Source of the DNA: Sphingobacteriaceae bacterium
GTDB lineage: Bacteria; Bacteroidota; Bacteroidia; Sphingobacteriales; Sphingobacteriaceae
Length of the DNA: 33,138 nucleotides
Assembly: GCA_903642215.1 (NCBI GenBank)
Contig: CAHJWG010000016.1
Location: forward strand, 1 to 33,138
Reading direction: 5' to 3'
The position numbers were made by a program, and so were the translations under genes. The notes beneath the pieces were generated by a model. The model was not told the origin of the DNA and did not search any database. It saw only the letters and a program-made list of their open reading frames with translations. Positions 8,884 to 16,943 of this stretch are shown piece by piece; the first letter of the stretch is position 1, and each line of letters starts with the position of its first letter.

Positions 8884-10044
8884 TTAAGCACCTTTTTTTA
8901 ATATTAAATTTTTAGCTAATACTCTTGTTTCCAAGTCTGTGTGAAAATAATCTTCCAGTCCGGGCTGTTTATGCAAAGTTATACGCTGCATACAATCTTC
9001 AATTACATCACTCATTTCCAAAAAACTAATTTGTTCTTTTAAAAAACCTTCCACAGCAATTTCGTTGGCAGCATTGATGATACATGGCATATTTCCACCG
9101 GTATCCAACGCCGAAAAAGCGATAGCCAGGTTACGAAAAGTTTTCAGATCGGGTTGCTCAAAAGTAAGCAACGGAAAATCAGCAAAACTGAAACGTGCAA
9201 ACTTATTTTTTATTCTGTTCGGGTAAGTTAAAGCGTACTGAATGGGCAGTTTCATATCCGGCAAACCCATTTGCGCTTTAACCGAACTGTCTTTAAACTG
9301 CACCAGCGAATGAATAATAGATTGCGGATGCACAATTACATCAATCTGGTCGGCTTGTAAATCAAAAAGCCATTTCGCTTCGATTACTTCCAACCCTTTG
9401 TTCATCAGCGAAGCAGAATCGATGGTAATCTTCGCGCCCATTACCCAGTTCGGATGTTTTAACGCATCGGCTTTTTTTACTGTGGATAAAAATTTCAAAT
9501 CTCTCCCACGAAACGGGCCGCCGGAAGCTGTCAGAATAATTTTTTCTACCGAATCCGGTTCTTCTCCCGCTAAACATTGAAAAATGGCCGAATGCTCCGA
9601 ATCAACCGGTAAAATATTTACACCATGTTCTTTGGCCAGGTTCATCACCATTTCGCCGGCCACCACTAAAGTTTCTTTGTTTGCTAACGCAATGTGCTTG
9701 CCGGCTTTTATGGCTGCAATAGTTGGCTGCAAACCGGCAAAACCAACTAAAGCAGTTAAAACGATGTCGATTTCGGGTGCTGTAATAATATCAACAATAG
9801 ATTTGCCGCCGGCTAAAACCCGGATTGCAGTATTTTTCAATGCTTCTTTTACCGTATAAAATAAGTCATCCTGACCGATCACAACGTATTCCGGTAAAAA
9901 TTCCAGTGCCTGGGAAATCAATAAATCAGCGTTAGTTTGAGCCGTGAGCAAGCAAACCCGAAATCGATCCGGGTTTTCCCGTATCACCTGTAAAGTTTGT
10001 GTACCGATGCTGCCGGTTGAACCTAAAAGGGCAATACTTTTCAA
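8884..10044 (-). CDS. dxr: 1-deoxy-D-xylulose-5-phosphate reductoisomerase
   Basis: This 386-aa enzyme converts DXP to 2-C-methyl-D-erythritol 4-phosphate using NADPH and a divalent metal, the committed step of the MEP isoprenoid pathway. The Rossmann motif GSTGSIGTQTL is at 8-18 and ANKETLV at 121-127. The metal/substrate loop VDSEHSAIF has Asp148, Ser149 and Glu150, and SGGPF and NKGLEVIEA carry Glu219 and Glu222. The length is normal. It probably feeds undecaprenyl phosphate and quinone synthesis, which fits the glycosyltransferases upstream. It is 80 bp after the GH3 gene, the widest gap in this run, so an internal promoter is possible, though I found none. A near-full dispersed-motif copy lies in frame at 9840-9862. 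Confidence 0.96.
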   Translation of the reverse strand: MKSIALLGSTGSIGTQTLQVIRENPDRFRVCLLTAQTNADLLISQALEFLPEYVVIGQDDLFYTVKEALKNTAIRVLAGGKSIVDIITAPEIDIVLTALVGFAGLQPTIAAIKAGKHIALANKETLVVAGEMVMNLAKEHGVNILPVDSEHSAIFQCLAGEEPDSVEKIILTASGGPFRGRDLKFLSTVKKADALKHPNWVMGAKITIDSASLMNKGLEVIEAKWLFDLQADQIDVIVHPQSIIHSLVQFKDSSVKAQMGLPDMKLPIQYALTYPNRIKNKFARFSFADFPLLTFEQPDLKTFRNLAIAFSALDTGGNMPCIINAANEIAVEGFLKEQISFLEMSDVIEDCMQRITLHKQPGLEDYFHTDLETRVLAKNLILKKGA

Positions 10045-10124
10045 AACCGGTTACTTGTAAGGTATAATTTTTTCAATATCTCGATAAACATTTAGCTGCA
10101 CGTAGGTTTATAAGCTGCAAAAAT

Positions 10125-11627
10125 CTACAATAAAATATAACTTTCCAACTGTGCTGCAATTGTACGGTCGTTTGCCAAACGCGGCACCTTATTTTGGCCG
10201 CCTAATTTGCCTTGCAAACGCATGTAATCTATAAAAGTATTTTTTTTTAAAGGACGGATTTTAAGCGATTGCAGCGTTTTCCCTTTAATCAAATCAAAAT
10301 AATAAATGTTTTTTTGTTGGAGCACCTGATCAACTTTTTTACCAAAAGCTAATAAATCCTTCGGCTGCTTGCCAAACTCGATAAACCATTCGTGGAAAGG
10401 AAGTTCATCAGCAGGCGGATTTACCTGCGGCGCAACGGTAAATTCGGTGATTTCTACACCTTCTTCCTTTGCAACTTGCATCAATGATTGCTCCACTTCT
10501 TCGCCGATTACATGTTCGCCGAAGGCAGAAATAAAATGTTTGATGCGGCCGGTAACTACAATTTTGTATGGATTGATCGATGTAAACTTGACCGTATCGC
10601 CCAAACTATAACCCCATAAGCCGGCATTTGTATTTAAAATCAGGGCGTAATTTTTGTTCAGTTCAATTTGTTTCAGGTTGAGGCGAACCGGATTTTCATC
10701 AAAATAAGTTTCCGTCGGGATAAATTCGAAGAAGATTCCGGCATCGGCCAAAAGTAAAAGATCGTTACTTTTTTGCGAATCCTGATAAGCGATAAAGCCT
10801 TCGGAAGCCGGATAAGTTTCGATAGAATCAATCGGGAAACCAATACTTTCCTCAATTTTAGCACGATATGGCTGGTAGTTTACGCCACCATAAACGAACA
10901 ATTTGAAATTTGGAAAGATATCCTTGATCTTTTTCCCGCCTGATTTTTCCGACAAACGATCGAAATACATCTGGCACCAGGGCGGAATTCCAGAGATTAA
11001 AGTCATGTTTTGATGGATCGTTTCTTCTACAATCGCATCCACTTTGGCTTCCCAATCTTCCATCCTATTCACTATATCACTCGGCATCCGGTTTTTCAGT
11101 AAATATTTTGGAACATGATGCGCCACAATCCCGGATAATCTTCCAAAATAAATCCCGGCTTTGGTTTGCAACTCCGGACTGCCCTGCAAAAAAATCATTT
11201 TTCCATCGGTAAAAGAAGCATTGCCGGTTTCGTGAATATAATTGAGCAAGGCATTTCTGGCGGCGCGAATATGTTGCGGCATGGAATTTTTAGAAATCGA
11301 AATATATTTTACGCCGGAAGTTGTACCCGAAGTTTTAGCCAGATAAACCGGTTTGCCCGGCCATAGCACATTTTCTTCGCCGCAGATAACACGATCAACA
11401 TAAGGTTTTAAAGCTTCGTAATCCCTAATCGGAACCTGCTTTTTAAAATCTTCGTAGGAATGAATTTTATCAAAACTGTGATCGCGGCCGAATGCTGTTT
11501 TTACACCTGTTTTTATCAGTTGATGGAAAATTTCGTCCTGAAAACGAACTGCATTCCTCCGAAGTTTATTGATCTGAAAAGAAATTAAAAAAGCGAATGG
11601 TTTGCTCAATGCTGCTTTTATGGCCAT
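10125..11627 (-). CDS. GH3-family acyl-acid adenylating protein
   Basis: This 500-aa protein resembles the GH3 auxin-responsive promoter family, an ANL-type adenylating fold that in plants joins amino acids to acyl acids. The phosphate-binding motif is at 99-105 (TSGTTSG). The central part includes IETYPASEGF and the ATP-binding LNTNAGLWGYSLGDTVKF, followed by VTGRIKHFISAFGEHV at the hinge to the C-terminal lid. The natural substrate of bacterial GH3 homologues is generally not known and cannot be read here. It is 4 bp after a membrane protein gene and in the same run as two glycosyltransferases, so a role in modifying an envelope component is plausible but inferred. The start codon lies inside a perfect palindrome (11616-11631). 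Confidence 0.85.
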   Translation of the reverse strand: MAIKAALSKPFAFLISFQINKLRRNAVRFQDEIFHQLIKTGVKTAFGRDHSFDKIHSYEDFKKQVPIRDYEALKPYVDRVICGEENVLWPGKPVYLAKTSGTTSGVKYISISKNSMPQHIRAARNALLNYIHETGNASFTDGKMIFLQGSPELQTKAGIYFGRLSGIVAHHVPKYLLKNRMPSDIVNRMEDWEAKVDAIVEETIHQNMTLISGIPPWCQMYFDRLSEKSGGKKIKDIFPNFKLFVYGGVNYQPYRAKIEESIGFPIDSIETYPASEGFIAYQDSQKSNDLLLLADAGIFFEFIPTETYFDENPVRLNLKQIELNKNYALILNTNAGLWGYSLGDTVKFTSINPYKIVVTGRIKHFISAFGEHVIGEEVEQSLMQVAKEEGVEITEFTVAPQVNPPADELPFHEWFIEFGKQPKDLLAFGKKVDQVLQQKNIYYFDLIKGKTLQSLKIRPLKKNTFIDYMRLQGKLGGQNKVPRLANDRTIAAQLESYILL

Positions 11628-11631
11628 AAAA
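11616..11631. promoter_or_regulatory. Perfect 16-bp palindrome over the GH3 start codon
   Basis: TTTTATGGCCATAAAA is a perfect inverted repeat spanning the GH3 start codon (ATG at 11627-11625 on the minus strand). Preceded on the plus strand by AATGCTGC, it resembles the dispersed RCTTCTTTTA motif with its TAAAA half. A regulatory role is not shown. Confidence 0.35.
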
Positions 11632-12345
11632 TCAGTGCGTTTCGGCTACGTCATCATCCACATCCAGGTTGCTGAAAACCAATTTGCGGTAAGTTACAAT
11701 CAGCACTACATTTACAAACGGATATAAAATGAGGATGCCTTTGCCGATGGCCAAAAAACCGATGGCAATTACCAGCACCATAATGCCCAGCAAAGCCAGC
11801 AAATGCAATAGGTGCGATTTGGTAAGCAACCGGCTTTGGCGCAAAGATTCTATCGGGCCGGAGTTGTCATCCACAATAAAACAAGCACAAAACATGTAAC
11901 GTAATGCCGCATATAAAATCAGCATTACTTCCAAAGTTTCTACAATTTTCATGGTTTCCGGGTAATTTACCAAACCTGTTTCGACAGCTAAATTGAGCGT
12001 TACAATTACAAATGCCAGGAAAAGACAAATGGCGATGAAGCTGAAAACCATTTTAATGGTTGGCACTAATTGCGAAAATTCAAACTCGTAATATTCGCTG
12101 TCAATCAGTGTAAAAATTAATTTATACAAACCTAAAGTGGCGTAAGTTTGGATAATCATGAGCACTAAAAAAACCAGAAACTGTGTAAAATTATCAGAAC
12201 CAACATCTATAAAAGCATTAAAAAACTGTATCAAACCAAGCACTACCGTAACAATTGCCGAAAAAATTACAATGGTTAAAAAATTTTTTTTGATAACATC
12301 CCATGCAGTTTTAAAAGTTGCTGCAATGGAAAATGGATGGTACAT
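11632..12345 (-). CDS. Polytopic membrane protein of unknown function
   Basis: This 237-aa protein has about six hydrophobic segments (near residues 22-45, 53-72, 100-125, 140-160, 185-203 and 207-225) and an acidic C-terminal tail (DVDDDVAETH). The opening SIAATFKTAWDVIKKNFLTI and the later GPIESLRQSRLLTKSH resemble the DUF975 and glycerophosphodiesterase-associated membrane domain group, where a short amphipathic 'SW..' or 'ESLRxS' helix recurs between TM segments. That relation is tentative. The flanking genes are 3-4 bp away on each side (GT2 upstream, GH3 downstream), so it is translated together with them. No catalytic motif was seen. Confidence 0.75.
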   Translation of the reverse strand: MYHPFSIAATFKTAWDVIKKNFLTIVIFSAIVTVVLGLIQFFNAFIDVGSDNFTQFLVFLVLMIIQTYATLGLYKLIFTLIDSEYYEFEFSQLVPTIKMVFSFIAICLFLAFVIVTLNLAVETGLVNYPETMKIVETLEVMLILYAALRYMFCACFIVDDNSGPIESLRQSRLLTKSHLLHLLALLGIMVLVIAIGFLAIGKGILILYPFVNVVLIVTYRKLVFSNLDVDDDVAETH

Positions 12346-12348
12346 AGC

Positions 12349-13323
12349 TTATTGAGGTGACTTATTTAATATTATCCTTTTCCAAAAATCCTGCATAAAA
12401 CCAAGCCCGTAGGCAGTTAGCTGAATAAAAGCCGCAAATATGCTCAAAAATGCAACTTTTGCTGATTTATTGCTAATCCAGGAATGAAAAAATATTAACA
12501 AAATCAGCAGTGCCAATAAAAAATTGCAAAGCTGTGCAATTGGCCAGTTAAACAGGTTGGCCAAGATGGAGAAAATTAATCCGAGCGTAAAAACAGTCGG
12601 AAAAAAATGAACGGGTTTTAATCCCGAAGGGAAAAACTTGTAAATATTGATGCGTGCCCGGCCAAAAAAGTGGATCTGTTTGTAAAACTGCAAAAAGCTG
12701 GTGCGCCGTTTATGATAAACTTTTGCTTGAGGGATTAAGCCGGTTTTAAAACCCGTTTTGTGGATGCGGATGCTCAGCTCGATGTCTTCGCCCAAACGCG
12801 TGATGATGAAACCGCCCGTTTTTTGATAAACTTCCCGAGATAAACCCATGTTAAAACTGCGCGGATGGAAATCGCCGATCCGGTTTTCACCGCCGCGGAT
12901 TCCGCCTGTTGTAAAAGGCGATGTCATGGAATAACTAATCGCTTTTTGTATTGCCGTAAAAGAAGCGTGTGAAGCATCCGGGCCGCCGTAAGCATCCAGT
13001 TTTTGGGCGATAACTTCGCGATTTACGATCTCTAAATAATCGGCAGGAATCAAACAATCAGAATCGAAAATGATGAAGTAATCGCCGTTTGCACGTTTAA
13101 AACCAAAATTTCTGCTAAAACCTTGTCCGCTGTTTGGTTTTACAAAATATTTTAGGTCGAGGCGATCTTTAAAATTTTCAATAACCGCGGCTGCATCTTT
13201 AACAGATCCGTCTTCAATCACCAAAACTTCAAAAGCTTTATACGTTTGCAAAACCAGGGTTTCCAGCAATTCGCGGATTTCCTGCGGACGGTTGTAAAGC
13301 GGGATGATGATGGAGAAGAACAT
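12349..13323 (-). CDS. Family 2 glycosyltransferase with C-terminal membrane helices
   Basis: This 324-aa protein has a GT-A fold: the N-terminal FSIIIPLYNRPQEI and VIEDGS nucleotide-binding strand, the metal-binding DSD (FIFDSDCLIPADY, about 91-93) and the acceptor-side LGEDIELSIRIHKTGF carrying the ED motif. About residues 240-290 form two hydrophobic segments that anchor it to the membrane. This is a processive-type or polyprenol-linked GT2 layout. The sugar donor cannot be told. It is 3 bp from the downstream membrane protein gene and 57 bp after the next GT2. A dispersed-motif core copy lies at 12957-12966 inside the coding region. Family assignment is firm and function general. Confidence 0.9.
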   Translation of the reverse strand: MFFSIIIPLYNRPQEIRELLETLVLQTYKAFEVLVIEDGSVKDAAAVIENFKDRLDLKYFVKPNSGQGFSRNFGFKRANGDYFIIFDSDCLIPADYLEIVNREVIAQKLDAYGGPDASHASFTAIQKAISYSMTSPFTTGGIRGGENRIGDFHPRSFNMGLSREVYQKTGGFIITRLGEDIELSIRIHKTGFKTGLIPQAKVYHKRRTSFLQFYKQIHFFGRARINIYKFFPSGLKPVHFFPTVFTLGLIFSILANLFNWPIAQLCNFLLALLILLIFFHSWISNKSAKVAFLSIFAAFIQLTAYGLGFMQDFWKRIILNKSPQ

Positions 13324-13349
13324 CTGTTTAGATAAGCTTTCGATTCAGT

Positions 13350-13373
13350 TTTTTAGGTGATAAAAGAAGTATC
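13350..13373 (-). repeat. Dispersed RCTTCTTTTA motif, intergenic copy
   Basis: On the plus strand this reads TTTTTAGGTGATAAAAGAAG then TATC, i.e. TAAAAGAAGY preceded by a TTTTA half-site. It lies in the 57-bp gap between the two GT2 genes. Confidence 0.6.
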
Positions 13374-13380
13374 AAATATT

Positions 13381-14331
13381 TCAAATCGTCCGATCAATCT
13401 GGTAATTATTTCGTTCCGATGAATTGCGCGAAATCATCTCGGCCACAAAACCGGTTAAAAACAACTGAGAACCTAAAATTACAGCTACTATTGCAATGTA
13501 AAACAGCGTGTTATCGGTTACGTTCCGATATTTTACATGATTAGAAATATCAAATAATTTAGAACCGATTAGCCAAATGATAATCCCTAAACCGGTTAAA
13601 AAGCAAAGCGTTCCTAACGTTCCGAAAAAGTGCATCGGCCGTTTGGAAAACCTGCCGACAAAAAAGATCGACAATAAATCCAGAAAACCATTGATAAACC
13701 TGCTGAAACCAAACTTAGTTACACCATATTTCCGGGCGCGATGCTCTACAACCTGCTCGGTAATTTTAGTAAAACCGGCCCATTTTGCCAGCACCGGAAT
13801 GTAACGGTGCATTTCGCCGTAAACTTCTATATTTTTTACAACTTCTTTGCGGTAAGCTTTCAATCCGCAATTAAAATCGTGCAGGTTTTTAATGCCCGAC
13901 ATGCTGCGCGTGGCCGCATTAAACAGTTTTGTAGGAATAGTTTTACTGATCGGATCGTAACGTTTGGCTTTCCAGCCGGAAACGAGATCAAATTTTTCCT
14001 GCGTAATTTTGCGGTACAATTCGGGGATTTCCTCCGGCGAATCCTGTAAATCCGCATCCATTGTAATCACTACGTTGCCTTTGGTTGCTGCAAAACCAAC
14101 GTTCAGCGCAGCAGATTTTCCATAATTTCTACGGAATTTGATGCCTCTGATGAAAGGATTATTTTCATACAAACCTTCAATCACTTCCCAGGAACCATCG
14201 TTGCTGCCGTCATCAACCAAAATTATTTCATAGGTAAACTGATGTGCTTTCATCACCTTCCTAATCCAGTCCGTTAGTTCGGGTAATGATTCTGCTTCAT
14301 TAAACAAAGGCACAACTACTGAAATATCCAT
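13381..14331 (-). CDS. Family 2 glycosyltransferase, GtrB/DPM1-like (polyprenyl-phosphate sugar transferase)
   Basis: This 316-aa protein begins MDISVVVPLFNEAESL with VDDGSNDGS (about 41-49) and the metal-binding DADLQDSPEEI (about 93-103), the hallmark of the dolichol-phosphate-mannose synthase and GtrB/ArnC group, which load a sugar on undecaprenyl phosphate. The C-terminal third has two strong TM segments (about 232-256 and 279-305), as in GtrB. It is likely to make an undecaprenyl-phosphate sugar for use by a GT-C enzyme, and a GT-C-like gene lies at 19145 on the other strand. The sugar is unknown. The 5' gap of 51 bp holds a dispersed-motif copy. Confidence 0.9.
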   Translation of the reverse strand: MDISVVVPLFNEAESLPELTDWIRKVMKAHQFTYEIILVDDGSNDGSWEVIEGLYENNPFIRGIKFRRNYGKSAALNVGFAATKGNVVITMDADLQDSPEEIPELYRKITQEKFDLVSGWKAKRYDPISKTIPTKLFNAATRSMSGIKNLHDFNCGLKAYRKEVVKNIEVYGEMHRYIPVLAKWAGFTKITEQVVEHRARKYGVTKFGFSRFINGFLDLLSIFFVGRFSKRPMHFFGTLGTLCFLTGLGIIIWLIGSKLFDISNHVKYRNVTDNTLFYIAIVAVILGSQLFLTGFVAEMISRNSSERNNYQIDRTI

Positions 14332-14359
14332 TTTTTATATCCGATCAGCGGTTGGTGCC

Positions 14360-14383
14360 GATGCTTCTTTTATCGTATAAAAT
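14360..14383 (+). repeat. Dispersed RCTTCTTTTA motif, intergenic copy
   Basis: GATGCTTCTTTTATCGTATA followed by AAAT is close to the full consensus with both TTTTA and TAAAA halves. It fills the gap between the DUF4199 stop codon and the GT2 start and touches the DUF4199 stop. Confidence 0.65.
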
Positions 14384-14967
14384 TATTGTTTTTTATCAGC
14401 AGCAACATAAACCGGCGGTTCGTTTTTAAACAGTGCGCCAAATATCAGCGAAGCCAGAAACAGCAGCAGCACCACAATGCCAAAGCTTTGTACAAATCCC
14501 CAAAAGCCGGAGTTTTGCCTGTCATTATAATCCTTGCGCAAAGCTTTGGTTTCCTCGCTAATATGCTGCATACTAATACCTTGCCCTTTCCTGATTGCTG
14601 CTTTTACCGATTCTATTTTGTTTTGAAGGTTTATATCTGTTGCGGGTTCAATCACTTTGGAAAATAGCAGGAAACCGAAAAAAAAGATGAAGTACGAAGT
14701 TAAAAACATTACAAATATACCCGAAGCCGCCTGCCTTAAATCCCAGTGATAACCAATTTTTTTTCGCAGCCGCAAGCACAAAAAAACAGCGGCAACAATC
14801 GGGAAAATATTGGTAAAAATTAGCGGACTAAAAGCGGTAATCCACAAAGGCGTACTTACTTTTACCATCAAAAAATAGGAAATTAAGTGCAAAACCAGGA
14901 TAATTACGCCCAGCACTGCACCATATTTTACTCCTTTTATTCTGATTTGCCGGTTTAAATCCTGCAT
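14383..14967 (-). CDS. DUF4199 domain membrane protein
   Basis: This 194-aa protein has four hydrophobic segments (near residues 14-34, 41-62, 80-105 and 160-182) and a polar, Lys-rich loop between the third and fourth. The layout and pattern (IKGVKYGAVLGVIILVLHL, then FMLTSYFIFFFGFLLF-like helices) match DUF4199, a Bacteroidota family of unknown function often found next to GT2 glycosyltransferases and dihydroorotase-like genes, as here. It lies 15 bp after the acidic protein gene. The C-terminus ends PPVYVAADKKQ and the stop overlaps the motif copy at 14360-14383. Confidence 0.8.
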   Translation of the reverse strand: MQDLNRQIRIKGVKYGAVLGVIILVLHLISYFLMVKVSTPLWITAFSPLIFTNIFPIVAAVFLCLRLRKKIGYHWDLRQAASGIFVMFLTSYFIFFFGFLLFSKVIEPATDINLQNKIESVKAAIRKGQGISMQHISEETKALRKDYNDRQNSGFWGFVQSFGIVVLLLFLASLIFGALFKNEPPVYVAADKKQ

Positions 14968-14982
14968 AAATAAATCCGTTTT

Positions 14983-15654
14983 TTAAGCATTAAAGTTGAG
15001 CATGATTGCCAGAACCGGCAGGTCAAATTCTGGTTCTACGGCGTTTTCTGCTGCTGCTTTTTTGGTTTCATCCGCAGGATTTGTGTCGTAAAAGAAGCAC
15101 ATCAGCGGATAAAATAATTCTTTAATTTCTTCATCTTCCGGCAGGTTGCAGGCAACTTTACCAATTTCCTCAATGCCGCTGTCCATCAAAATTTGGTTGG
15201 CAATCACGGGTTCGTAAATGCGATGTTCATCCTGAAACTCGTCTTCATCAACCAGCAAAAATTCGGTCAGATAATCGCTCAGTTCCGGCTCAATGTCTTC
15301 ATCCTCGCATTCATTCAGATACAATAAAACGTTCAGCATTTCGGTACCGCGATCCAGTGTTTCTACTTCGATCTTTTCCCATTCCGGCGAATCCAGGTAA
15401 TCCTCATCCAGCTTTTTTACATCGGCACTAAAAAAATTAACGAGTAACAGATCAAAGAAAATTTCACGCAGATGCTCCAGCTTCGGATTGGAATCAAACA
15501 CTTCATCCGTGCCTTTCACTTTCTGCAAAAACGTTAATTCAGAATCAAAAACAGTTAAAATTTGTCCTTTTATCGGCTCCGCATTGGTCGGGTTTACCGG
15601 TTTAACGTAATTAAACGCGGCTTCAATAGCCTTTTTTATTTTAGGGTCGATCAT
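14983..15654 (-). CDS. Acidic soluble protein of unknown function
   Basis: This 223-aa protein has no signal peptide or membrane helix and is strongly acidic, with clusters such as NECEDEDIEPELSDYLTEF and LVDEDEFQDEH in the middle. The N-terminus MIDPKIKKAIEAAFNYVKPVN is helical. I do not recognise a domain. It is almost fused in the transcript to its neighbours: 1 bp after the dihydroorotase-like gene and 15 bp before DUF4199, so translational coupling is likely. Being a conserved-looking gene in a conserved-looking context, it is probably real. Confidence 0.8.
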   Translation of the reverse strand: MIDPKIKKAIEAAFNYVKPVNPTNAEPIKGQILTVFDSELTFLQKVKGTDEVFDSNPKLEHLREIFFDLLLVNFFSADVKKLDEDYLDSPEWEKIEVETLDRGTEMLNVLLYLNECEDEDIEPELSDYLTEFLLVDEDEFQDEHRIYEPVIANQILMDSGIEEIGKVACNLPEDEEIKELFYPLMCFFYDTNPADETKKAAAENAVEPEFDLPVLAIMLNFNA

Positions 15655-15655
15655 T

Positions 15656-16912
15656 TTATGCGGATTTATAAATTTGATTATTATTGATGGTGAGCAGCAC
15701 TTTTCCCATCAAATCCTGCCCTAAAAACGGCGAATTGGAGGATTTGGAAAAGTTGTTTTCCCGGTTGTAATTCCATTTATTTTCTGGATCGAGCAAAACC
15801 AGATTTGCCATTTCTCCTTCGGCGATTGATGCTGTTTTTATGCCTGTTATTTTACGTGGATTAATGGCCATTTTTTCTATAATCAAATCGATATTTAAAC
15901 CGGCCTGCACACAAATAGAAAAAGCCGTTTGTAGGCCGATCATACCAAATTCGGCTACTTCAAATTCTACTTCTTTAAATTCAATTTCATGCGGCGTATG
16001 TTGCGAAACAATGGCATCAATTGTTCCGTCGTGCAAACCTGCCAGCAAAGCATTTACATCTTCCTGCGTGCGCAGCGGCGGTTTTACTTTGTACAAACTA
16101 TCAAAACCCATCAGCACGTTATCCGTCAGCAGTAAATGATGCGCGGCAACATCGCAGGTAACTTTCAACCCTTTTGTTTTTGCATTTCGCACCTGTTCTA
16201 CAGCTCTTTTGGTTGAGATCGTGGTAAAATGAATCCTGGAATCGGTGTATTCTGCCAGATACAAATCCCGGGAAATCATCAGTTCCTCAGCCAAAGCCGG
16301 GATACCTTTCATGCCCAGCAGCGTACTCACCACACCTTCGTGCATTTTCGCTTTTCCGGCGATGGAAACATCTTCCGGGTACGAAAAAATTAAGCCGTTA
16401 AAACCCTGTGCATACAGCATAGCGCGTTCCATCAAACCTGCATCCTGAACCGGACTGCTGCCATCGGTAAAAGCAATCGCGCCGGAAGTGTGCATGTCGT
16501 ACATTTCCGCCAGATCTTTTCCTTCGGTTTTGTGGGAAATCGCGCCCAGCGGATACACATTTACCAGGTTTCCGCGGGATTGATTGATGAGATATTGTAC
16601 TTCGGATTTTGAATGAACCGGCGGCTGCATATTCGGCATCAGCGCTACGCCGGTAAAACCACCGGCTGATGCGGCCAGCGTTCCGGATTGCATATCTTCC
16701 TTGGTTTCCAAACCTAAATCGCCGAAATTACAGTTCAAATCAAAAAAACCAGCCGATAAAAAGCAACCTTTTCCATCAATTGTTTCTGCATCCGATTGGA
16801 TGGTTTCTGCCAGTTTTACAATCTTTCCGTCTTCAATTAAAACATCACAAATTTGCCGGTTAAAAGTGGAATTCGGATCAGAAACGGAAACAGATTTGAG
16901 GAGCAAATTCAT
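15656..16912 (-). CDS. Dihydroorotase-like amidohydrolase, metal-binding site lost
   Basis: This 418-aa protein is plainly a class I dihydroorotase homologue, the pyrimidine-pathway family that cyclises carbamoyl aspartate. It keeps AGGFTGVALMPNMQP, the MHEGVVSTLLGMKGIPALAEE region, VAAHHLLLTD, KVKPPLR and DGTIDAIVSQHTPH. The zinc ligands are gone. The HxH motif is Asn60-Cys61-Asn62, the next His is Tyr178, the following one Thr231, and the catalytic Asp before HAPH is Gln304. The Arg of the substrate loop after HxH is also missing. It is therefore unlikely to be an active dihydroorotase. Non-catalytic dihydroorotase homologues (pDHO, PyrC') are known to support aspartate transcarbamoylase, but no pyrB is in the window. 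It lies 31 bp after the BatA-like gene. Confidence 0.88.
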   Translation of the reverse strand: MNLLLKSVSVSDPNSTFNRQICDVLIEDGKIVKLAETIQSDAETIDGKGCFLSAGFFDLNCNFGDLGLETKEDMQSGTLAASAGGFTGVALMPNMQPPVHSKSEVQYLINQSRGNLVNVYPLGAISHKTEGKDLAEMYDMHTSGAIAFTDGSSPVQDAGLMERAMLYAQGFNGLIFSYPEDVSIAGKAKMHEGVVSTLLGMKGIPALAEELMISRDLYLAEYTDSRIHFTTISTKRAVEQVRNAKTKGLKVTCDVAAHHLLLTDNVLMGFDSLYKVKPPLRTQEDVNALLAGLHDGTIDAIVSQHTPHEIEFKEVEFEVAEFGMIGLQTAFSICVQAGLNIDLIIEKMAINPRKITGIKTASIAEGEMANLVLLDPENKWNYNRENNFSKSSNSPFLGQDLMGKVLLTINNNQIYKSA

Positions 16913-16943
16913 TAAATTTTACTTTTTTTGATAGATGTTTGGC

